Shown here piece by piece: positions 32,238 through 38,125 of a DNA stretch of 38,125 bases. Below the pieces are notes generated by a model. The model ran no database searches. It saw nothing but the letters and a program-made list of their open reading frames with translations, and was not told the DNA's origin. The stretch spans positions 1 to 38,125 of the forward strand of contig BJHS01000019.1 in NCBI GenBank assembly GCA_014193315.1, read 5' to 3'. A program made the position numbers and the translations under genes. Each line of letters opens with the position of its first letter. Within the stretch, counting starts at the first letter, position 1. The stretch comes from Verrucomicrobiota bacterium. GTDB lineage: Bacteria > Verrucomicrobiota > Verrucomicrobiia > Opitutales > UBA953.

Positions 32238-34280
32238 ATGTCCCCCCGCTTGCTTTCTGCTTTGGTCGCCGGTGGTATGGCCCTTTCGCTTTTGAACGCC
32301 CAGCCCGCCCCGGCTGGTGCCGCGACCTCGGCAAACCCGAACGTCACCTCGCCCAACAGCGCCACGAACACTTCCCGTCGCCCCGCCGACAAGACGATGC
32401 GCGCCGAGCGCGATCGCGCGGCTGATGAGTCGGGGGTCGAGCGGGTTGGCTTCGACCGTGCTTGCGATAATCACAAGCACCTTTACTTCGATCGCGCAAA
32501 CCGGGCCCACTTCATCTGCCTGGGCGCCCAAGCGCAGGTCGGTCCGGATACCACGCCCTACACCGCGACGGCGAACCAGCCTCTGGCCAACAGCTTCCTG
32601 CTCCACTCTCGCCCGGGCGCGGCCAAGGTGATCTACCTGGACTTCGACGGCCACACCACGACGAACACCTCCTGGAACACCGCCTATGCCGCGGGCGCTC
32701 CGATCGTGACCCCGGCCTTTGACACCGATGGCAACCCGGCGGCCTTCTCCGATGCCGAACGCGCGGTCATCCAGGATGTCTGGCGCCGTGTCGCGGAGGA
32801 CTACGCCGCGTGGGACGTGGATGTCACCACCGAGGATCCGGGCGTGGAGAAGCTTCGTCGCACCGCCTCCTCGGATGTCGCCTACGGCGTCCGTTGCGTC
32901 ATCGGCGGTTCCAGCACGCAGTGGCTCGGCGCCTCCGCCGGCGGGGTCGCCTATGTCGGCTCTTTCGGTGGCGTCGTCGCCGCGACGACGACCGTCAACG
33001 ATGTCCCCGCCTTTGTCTTCCCGCAGCAGCTGAGCAACAGCGGCCGCTACATCGCCGAGGCCGCCTCGCACGAGGTCGGCCACACCCTCGGTCTTTACCA
33101 CTCCGGACAGACCACCGGCGTCGAGTACTACGGCGGGCATGCCGACTGGGCCCCGATCATGGGGGTCGGCTACTACAAGAACGTCGTCCAGTGGACCCGT
33201 GGCGATTATCCGCTCTCCAACAACACCCAGGACCAGGTCGCCCTGATCTCTGGGCGCATCCCGCGCGTCGCCGACGAGCATGGCTCCTCCGCGACCACCG
33301 CCGCCGCGGTTGCCAGCGCCGATTTCACCGCCGGCGGCATCATCGCCGATCGCGCCGACCAGGATTGGTTCCGGATCACCGCCGGCGCGGGTACGGTGAA
33401 CGTCAGCGGGCTCGTGGCGCAGCCCTCGCCCAACCTCAACCTGTCGCTTTCGTTGGTAGATGCCAACGGGGTCGTGTTCGCCCAAGGCACCGCCGCCGGG
33501 ATGGGCGCGAATCTATCGGTGCCCGTGACGGGCGGCACCTATTACATCGTGGTCGATGGCAAGGGGAGCACCAACGACCCCCTGACCGGCTACACCGATT
33601 ACGCCTCCCTCGGGCGTTTCAGCCTCTCCGGTAGCTGGCCCGCCGCCGTTGTCGTGAATCAGCCACCGGTGGCCTCCACCGCCGACACCAGTCCCGCGGT
33701 CTCGGCCAACGGCACGATTTCCGGCACCGCGCCTTTCAGCGTCAGCTTCGTCGGCAATAATTCCAGCGACCCGGATGGTCTGATTGCCAGCTACCTCTGG
33801 GACTTCGGAGATGGCACCACCTCGATCCTGTCCAACGTCACCAAGACCTATCAGGCCGCCGGCAACTACACCGCCCGCCTGACCGTCACCGATAACTCCG
33901 GGGCCACCGCCACCGCGACCCTGCTGATTGCCGTGGCCGCCACGCCGCCGTCGACCATGCGTTACGTCAACGTCTCCGGCATCACGATGGCCTGGGTGAA
34001 GAGCACCAGCACCTCGGGTTACATCACCGGTACCGTCACGATCCTCGACCACGCGGGCAAGCCGGCGCCCAACGCGAATGTGACCATCGAGGCGACCGGT
34101 CTCTTCGCCGGAACGGTCACGGCCCGGACCAATTCCCGCGGACAGGTCACGCTCAACACCCCGCGGTTCTCCTCCACGACCAAAGGCACCCAGACCTACA
34201 CCGTCACCAACGTCGTGTTGACTGGCTACGTCTACGACCCCGCCAAGAACAAGGTCACCAGAGCGACCCTGACGAGGTAA
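32238..34280 (+). CDS. Secreted zinc metalloprotease with PPC and PKD domains
   Basis: 680 residues with a signal peptide (MSPRLLSALVAGGMALSLLNAQ). A metzincin-type catalytic domain covers about 125-360: KVIYLDFDGHTT, then the zinc motif ASHEVGHTLGLYH (His near 278) and the Met-turn PIMGVGY. A PPC-like domain (DQDWFRITAGAGTVNVSG to RFSLSGSW, about 375-470) and a PKD domain (SYLWDFGDGTTS, then GNYTARLTVTDNSG, about 490-566) follow. The last 100 residues are an Ig-like or carboxypeptidase-regulatory-type beta domain. It should cut proteins outside the cell; substrate unknown. No PEP-CTERM or sorting tail is seen. The start is the ATG 32238; a GTG at 32184 is in frame but precedes no signal sequence. 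A weak promoter-like TTGTCT/TAATTT pair lies at 32203-32230. Confidence 0.9.
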   Translation: MSPRLLSALVAGGMALSLLNAQPAPAGAATSANPNVTSPNSATNTSRRPADKTMRAERDRAADESGVERVGFDRACDNHKHLYFDRANRAHFICLGAQAQVGPDTTPYTATANQPLANSFLLHSRPGAAKVIYLDFDGHTTTNTSWNTAYAAGAPIVTPAFDTDGNPAAFSDAERAVIQDVWRRVAEDYAAWDVDVTTEDPGVEKLRRTASSDVAYGVRCVIGGSSTQWLGASAGGVAYVGSFGGVVAATTTVNDVPAFVFPQQLSNSGRYIAEAASHEVGHTLGLYHSGQTTGVEYYGGHADWAPIMGVGYYKNVVQWTRGDYPLSNNTQDQVALISGRIPRVADEHGSSATTAAAVASADFTAGGIIADRADQDWFRITAGAGTVNVSGLVAQPSPNLNLSLSLVDANGVVFAQGTAAGMGANLSVPVTGGTYYIVVDGKGSTNDPLTGYTDYASLGRFSLSGSWPAAVVVNQPPVASTADTSPAVSANGTISGTAPFSVSFVGNNSSDPDGLIASYLWDFGDGTTSILSNVTKTYQAAGNYTARLTVTDNSGATATATLLIAVAATPPSTMRYVNVSGITMAWVKSTSTSGYITGTVTILDHAGKPAPNANVTIEATGLFAGTVTARTNSRGQVTLNTPRFSSTTKGTQTYTVTNVVLTGYVYDPAKNKVTRATLTR

Positions 34281-34281
34281 G

Positions 34282-34418
34282 GGGCTGAATAGGGGGCACG
34301 TGGGCAAGGGGAGAGGCATGGGGGAGGCTGATCGTATTCCCTGCGCGGCAGGGACCAGCGTCCCCGCTGGTCCAGATTCCCACTTGTCCGCTTGCCCACT
34401 TGCCCGCTGGCCAGCCCC
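34282..34418. repeat. Nested inverted repeats between convergent genes
   Basis: Three nested exact arm pairs: GGGGCTG (34282-34288) with CAGCCCC (34412-34418), GTGGGCAAG (34301-34309) with CTTGCCCAC (34391-34399), and GGACCAGCG (34352-34360) with CGCTGGTCC (34365-34373, 4-base loop). A side hairpin CCCTGC/GCAGGG lies at 34339-34353. CACTTGTCC and CACTTGCCC are repeated in tandem at 34381-34405. It separates the metalloprotease stop from the DUF1501 stop and may terminate both. Its word set differs from the GTAGG copies but the layout is alike. Confidence 0.75.
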
Positions 34419-34427
34419 CCCAGTCGT

Positions 34428-35894
34428 TCAGCTCAACACTCCCTTGATCACTTGGGCTTCCTCGACGCCGGTGAGCTTCACGTTCAGTCCGCGGAACTTG
34501 TAGGTGAAGCGTTCGTGATCGATACCCAGGCAGTGCAGGATGGTCGCATGGAGGTCGCGGAGGTGCGCGGGGTCCTTGGCGATGTTATAGCCGAACTCAT
34601 CCGTGGCGCCGTGCTCGTAGCCGGCCTTCACGCCGCCGCCGGCGAGCCAGACGGTGAAGGAGCGGCCGTGATGGTCGCGCCCGGCGCCCGGGTTACCGAA
34701 GCCACCCTGGCTGAACGCCGTGCGGCCGAACTCGGTCGCGAAGATCACGAGCGTGTCCTCGAGCATGCCGCGGGCCTTCAGGTCCTTGATCAGGGCGGCG
34801 GTCGGCTGGTCGATGTCGCGGCACTGGTTGGGCAGCTGTCGGGAGAGGGCGATGTGCTGATCCCAGCCGCGGTGGAAGAGCTGGACGAAGCGGACGTCGC
34901 GTTCGAGCAGGCGGCGGGCCAGCAGGCAGTTGGCCGCGTACGAGCCCGGGCGGGTGACCTCGGGGCCGTAGGCCGCCAGGGTCTCGCGGGATTCCTGGGA
35001 GATGTCGGTCAGTTCGGGTACCGAGGTCTGCATGCGGAAGGCCATCTCGTAGGCCTTCACGCGGGTGACAGTCTCAGGATCGCCGATTTCCTTGGCCCGC
35101 TCCTCGTTGAGGGCGGCCAAGTCGTCCAGCAGGGCCCGGCGTTGCTCGCTGTCGACGGTGGGCGGGTTCTGCAGGTAGAGCACCGGATTGGCGCCCGGAC
35201 GTAGGCCGACGCCTTGGTGACTGGATGGCAGGAAGCCGCTGCCCCAGAGACGCGAGAAGACCGGCTGGCCCGGGTTCTTGCCGGTGCCTTGCGAGACCAT
35301 CGCGACGAAGGCGGGGAGGTTGGCGTTCTCGGTGCCGAGGCCATAGCTCGCCCAGGCGCCCATGCTCGCGTAACCTGGCTGCTGGTTGCCCGTGTTCATG
35401 AACGTGATCGCCGGGTCGTGGTTGATCGCCTCGGTGTGGAGGCTCTTGATGAAGCAGAGCTCGTTGGCGACCGTCTGCAGATGCGGGAGCAGGTCGCTGA
35501 TCCAGTGGCCGCTCTTGCCGCAAAGTTTACCGTCCTTGAGCGCCGGCGTGCAAGGGTAGCTGCCTTGGCCGCTGGTCATGCCGGTCAGGCGTTGGGTGCC
35601 TTTCACGGAGGGCGGCAGGTCCTTGCCGGCCATCTGTTTCAGCATGGGCTTGTGGTCGAAGAGGTCGACGTGCGAGAGGCCACCGGACTGGAAGAGGCAG
35701 AGCACACGCTTGGCCTTGGGCGCGAAGTGCGGCAGCCCGGGCAGGCCGGCCACGCGACCGTCGCTGGCTTGTTTGGCGCCGAGCAGTTCGGGCATGAGCA
35801 TCGTGCCTAGGGCCAGGCCGCCGACACCGCGGGCGGTCTGCCCGAGGAACGTCCGGCGGGTCAGGTGGTTCGTGAATTCAGCGCGGGGATCCAT
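34428..35894 (-). CDS. DUF1501 family protein, Tat-exported
   Basis: 488 residues. The N-terminus has a twin-arginine signal (TRRTFLGQTARGVGGLALG, Arg13-Arg14). The body is the DUF1501 sulfatase-like fold without a formylglycine motif: CLFQSGGLSHVDLFDHKP, CFIKSLHTEAINHDPA, VRFVQLFHRGWDQH, DTLVIFATEFGRT and GRDHHGRSFTVWLAGGGV are family blocks with conserved Asp and His. Function unknown in general; in Planctomycetes and Verrucomicrobia it is encoded next to PSD1-domain cytochromes and is probably exported folded. It lies 5 bases after the PSD1 gene, on the same strand, the usual operon order. Confidence 0.93.
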   Translation of the reverse strand: MDPRAEFTNHLTRRTFLGQTARGVGGLALGTMLMPELLGAKQASDGRVAGLPGLPHFAPKAKRVLCLFQSGGLSHVDLFDHKPMLKQMAGKDLPPSVKGTQRLTGMTSGQGSYPCTPALKDGKLCGKSGHWISDLLPHLQTVANELCFIKSLHTEAINHDPAITFMNTGNQQPGYASMGAWASYGLGTENANLPAFVAMVSQGTGKNPGQPVFSRLWGSGFLPSSHQGVGLRPGANPVLYLQNPPTVDSEQRRALLDDLAALNEERAKEIGDPETVTRVKAYEMAFRMQTSVPELTDISQESRETLAAYGPEVTRPGSYAANCLLARRLLERDVRFVQLFHRGWDQHIALSRQLPNQCRDIDQPTAALIKDLKARGMLEDTLVIFATEFGRTAFSQGGFGNPGAGRDHHGRSFTVWLAGGGVKAGYEHGATDEFGYNIAKDPAHLRDLHATILHCLGIDHERFTYKFRGLNVKLTGVEEAQVIKGVLS

Positions 35895-35899
35895 GGCGA

Positions 35900-38125
35900 T
35901 TAGTTACGGGTGACGGTTTCGCTGAGGTTGAGGAGAAGGACGCCGACCTGCATCCAGGCGGCTTGCTCGGGGGCGGGCAGCATCGCGGCCGGGGCTTCGC
36001 CGACCTGCAAGGCCGCGGTGGCGCGGGCGGGGTCGGCGGCGTAGCGTTGGCGCTCGCGGGCCAAGGTGCGGCGCGCGACGGCGAGCTCGCGGTCCGAGGG
36101 CTCGCGGGAGACGACCTCGCGGAAGGCCCAGCGGAGGCGGGCCTCGTCATCGCCGGGTCGGCCGAGCGTCCGGGCCGCGAGGACGCGGGCGGCTTCGGCG
36201 AACTGGACGTCGTTCAGGGTGACGAGCGCCTGGAGCGGGGTCGTCGTGTTGCCGCGCGTCACGGTGCAGACCTCGCGGTTCGGGGCGTCGAAGGCCATCA
36301 TGTTCGCGGGCGGAGCCGTCCGCTTCCAGTAGGTGTAAAGGCTGCGGCGGTAGAGCTTGTCACCATGGTCTTGCACGAAGTTCTGGGCGGTGGCCGGGGT
36401 CGAGCCGTAGTGGCTGACTTCGCGCCACAGGTCGAACGGCGAGTACGGGTTGACGCTCGGGCCGCCGAGCTGCGGGACGAGCAGGCCGCTGGCGCGCAAG
36501 GCGTTGTCGCGGATCAGCTCGGCGGGCAGGCGGAAGCGGGCGCCGCGGGCGAGCAGGCGGTTGGCCGGGTCCTGGGCGAGCATCTCGGCGGTGGCCGCGC
36601 TGCTTCGCTTGTACGTGGCCGAGGTGACGATCGTGCGCGTGAGGCGCTTGAAGTCCCAGCCGCTCTCGACGAACTCGACCGCCAACCAATCGAGCAGTTC
36701 CGGGTGGCTCGGCCATTCGCCTTGTAGGCCGAAGTCCGCCGCCGACGCGACGAGTCCCGTGCCGAAGAGCGTCTTCCAGAGTCGGTTGACGGCCACGCGG
36801 GCGGTCAAGGGGTTCTCCTTCATCACGGTCCACTGGGCGAGGCCCAGGCGATTGGCCGTGGCGCCGGCGGGCAGCGGGGGCAGGGCGGCGGGCGTGCCGG
36901 GGCTGACTTTGGTCGTGGGCTGGCTGTAGTCGCCGCGATGGAGGATGAAGGTCTCACGGGGCTTCGCCGCGATGTTCATCACCATCGTCGACTGCGGCTG
37001 GGTCAGCGTGGCCAGACGTTCCTCGGCGTTGGCGAGGTCGACCCGGACGCGGCGCAGCGCCTCGCCGTGCTTGGCCACATAGGCCCAGAGCAGGCTGGTC
37101 TGCGCGGGCGTGCGGCCCTCGTCCGCGGTCTGCACGGCGTCGATGACATCGGGCGGCAGGTCCGTGCCGTCGTCATGGCCGGTGACTGCGAAGAGCTGGC
37201 CCTGCAGCGGCGGGCGCCCGGTGCCGAAGTAGACCTGCGTGGTGATCGACGATGTCTCGGCGGCGGAGAGCGGCTTGGCGAAGGTCAGCGTGAGCGATTG
37301 GTCGCCGGGAGCCTTCATGTCGGGTTGCCAGGCCAGCCTTTGGTTCATCGCGCGCACGTTGCCCGGCGGGTGGGCTGGGTCGAAGGAGCTCGCGGTCACG
37401 CGGCTGAACTTCTGGAGCTTATGGATGTTGACCTGGTCGCCCGGCACCTTGTCCACCGTCACGTCGACGGCCGAGATCTGGTAGGCGCTCGGGGCGGAGG
37501 GCGTCGCCGGTTCCGGCTTGGCGTCCTTGGCTGCGCCCTTCTTCGGCGCGGGCTTGCCGCCCGGGGTCATCTTGGCCTGGAAGACCAGCCGCAGCGCGAT
37601 GATCGGCTCCGTGGTCTGGGGAAGTTCGCCGAGCAGGTCGTAAGCCGCGCCGCCGAGACCCTTGAAGGTATTGCCCTCGACGGTGAAGCCGCCGCCGCTG
37701 TTCGGGGTGGAGATCTTCGTCAGGTTGATCGGGTGGAGCCGGGTGCCCTTGGTCCGGTCGGCCAGCCGAGCGCGTTGTTCCTTCACCCAGGCCGCGAGCA
37801 CGGCGTCATCGCGCGTCGCCAAGGTCTGGCGCAGGGCGGCGATGCGGGCCGTCAGCTTGCCCTCCTCGTCGGTACGCAGTACGGTCTTCTTCGACACGGC
37901 CGGTCCCGAGTTATTGCCGCCGTTACCATCCAGGCCAGCGTCGCCCAGGGTGTTGAAGTAGGCGAAAACCTGGTAGTAATCCTTCTGGCTGATCGGGTCG
38001 AACTTATGGTCGTGGCACTGCGCGCAGGCCAACGTCAGGCCCAGCACCGCTTCGCCCAGGGTCTTCACGCGGTCCGCGTTGTAGTTCAGCAGGTTTTCGG
38101 CGGGAATCGTACCACCCTCGTGGGT
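35900..38125 (-). CDS. PSD1 (DUF1549/DUF1553) domain cytochrome c-like protein, 5' end outside window
   Basis: 742 codons are present including the stop; the frame runs open to the window edge, so the start is missing. At the edge, THEGGTIPAENLLNYNADRV is followed by GLTLACAQCHDHKFDPIS, containing a CxxCH heme-c site and the DUF1549 end. A middle region holds a discoidin-like or beta domain (about 180-300 of the part seen). The second half is DUF1553: LTARVAVNRLWKTLFGTGLV, DWLAVEFVESGWDFKRL, NRLLARGARFRLPAELIRD and REVCTVTRGNTTTPLQAL. These proteins are abundant in PVC bacteria, exported, and of unproven function, likely in polysaccharide or electron-transfer processes at the envelope. CcsBA would attach the heme. 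Next gene downstream is DUF1501. Confidence 0.94.
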   Translation of the reverse strand, partial: THEGGTIPAENLLNYNADRVKTLGEAVLGLTLACAQCHDHKFDPISQKDYYQVFAYFNTLGDAGLDGNGGNNSGPAVSKKTVLRTDEEGKLTARIAALRQTLATRDDAVLAAWVKEQRARLADRTKGTRLHPINLTKISTPNSGGGFTVEGNTFKGLGGAAYDLLGELPQTTEPIIALRLVFQAKMTPGGKPAPKKGAAKDAKPEPATPSAPSAYQISAVDVTVDKVPGDQVNIHKLQKFSRVTASSFDPAHPPGNVRAMNQRLAWQPDMKAPGDQSLTLTFAKPLSAAETSSITTQVYFGTGRPPLQGQLFAVTGHDDGTDLPPDVIDAVQTADEGRTPAQTSLLWAYVAKHGEALRRVRVDLANAEERLATLTQPQSTMVMNIAAKPRETFILHRGDYSQPTTKVSPGTPAALPPLPAGATANRLGLAQWTVMKENPLTARVAVNRLWKTLFGTGLVASAADFGLQGEWPSHPELLDWLAVEFVESGWDFKRLTRTIVTSATYKRSSAATAEMLAQDPANRLLARGARFRLPAELIRDNALRASGLLVPQLGGPSVNPYSPFDLWREVSHYGSTPATAQNFVQDHGDKLYRRSLYTYWKRTAPPANMMAFDAPNREVCTVTRGNTTTPLQALVTLNDVQFAEAARVLAARTLGRPGDDEARLRWAFREVVSREPSDRELAVARRTLARERQRYAADPARATAALQVGEAPAAMLPAPEQAAWMQVGVLLLNLSETVTRN

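Noticed and set aside
34381-34405. CRISPR-like short repeats
   Set aside because: The repeated 9-base words are adjacent, lack spacers, and have inverted partners in the same region.

Overview
This window is GC-rich (clearly above 60 % by eye) and looks like chromosome of a heterotrophic Verrucomicrobiota bacterium, most likely class Opitutia. The grounds are a combination of families: a PVC-type fused lectin/sorbosone-dehydrogenase/cytochrome c protein, a DUF1501 + PSD1 (DUF1549/DUF1553) cytochrome pair, three secreted formylglycine sulfatases, a fused ResB-CcsA cytochrome c assembly protein, an autotransporter, and a near absence of Shine-Dalgarno sequences. The species cannot be named from the sequence. 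No phage, IS element, CRISPR array, rRNA or tRNA gene was seen, and no gene-free stretch exceeds about 250 bases.

Layout. 1-8.7 kb (all minus): 5' part of ispD, pyrF, a secreted BD-FAE-like esterase, a YhcH-family sugar protein, a NusG/RfaH paralogue, the ResB-CcsA fusion, a lipoprotein and an N-sulfoglucosamine-sulfohydrolase-like sulfatase. 8.7-15.1 kb (minus): housekeeping block ychF - lipoprotein - rpoD - dnaG, preceded by a TPR lipoprotein. 15.3-18.7 kb (plus): an autotransporter with a PhoX/DUF839-like passenger, closed by a strong shared terminator. 18.7-24 kb (minus): the 1434-residue PVC-type cytochrome and the tRNA methyltransferase TrmO. 24.1-25.5 kb (plus): a small secreted protein and the tRNA hydroxylase TrhO. 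25.5-29 kb (minus): an FGGY kinase fused to a HAD-IIA domain, and a DUF5722 TIM-barrel protein. 29.1-32.1 kb: two convergent sulfatases. 32.2-34.3 kb: a secreted metalloprotease with PPC and PKD domains. 34.4-38.1 kb (minus): DUF1501 protein and the 3' part of its PSD1 partner.

How it fits together. The accessory genes point to breakdown of sulfated, acetylated polysaccharide outside the inner membrane (sulfatases, esterase, DUF5722 candidate glycosidase) with sugar handling inside the cell (YhcH, FGGY-HAD kinase). CcsBA would mature the CxxCH proteins (PVC-type cytochrome, PSD1). The housekeeping block is the dnaG-rpoD macromolecular synthesis operon without rpsU.

The most unexplained signals are: (i) a family of G-rich/C-rich imperfect palindromes sharing the word GGAAGTAGG that sits exactly between stop and start codons at three tandem gene junctions; (ii) a primase that has lost three of four zinc ligands and carries a G9-loop hairpin in its gene; (iii) a histone-H1-like Lys/Ala/Pro extension on the primary sigma factor; (iv) a sugar kinase-HAD fusion; (v) a hairpin built from the Lys-rich C-terminal codons of two convergent sulfatases. 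None can be confirmed without database searches.
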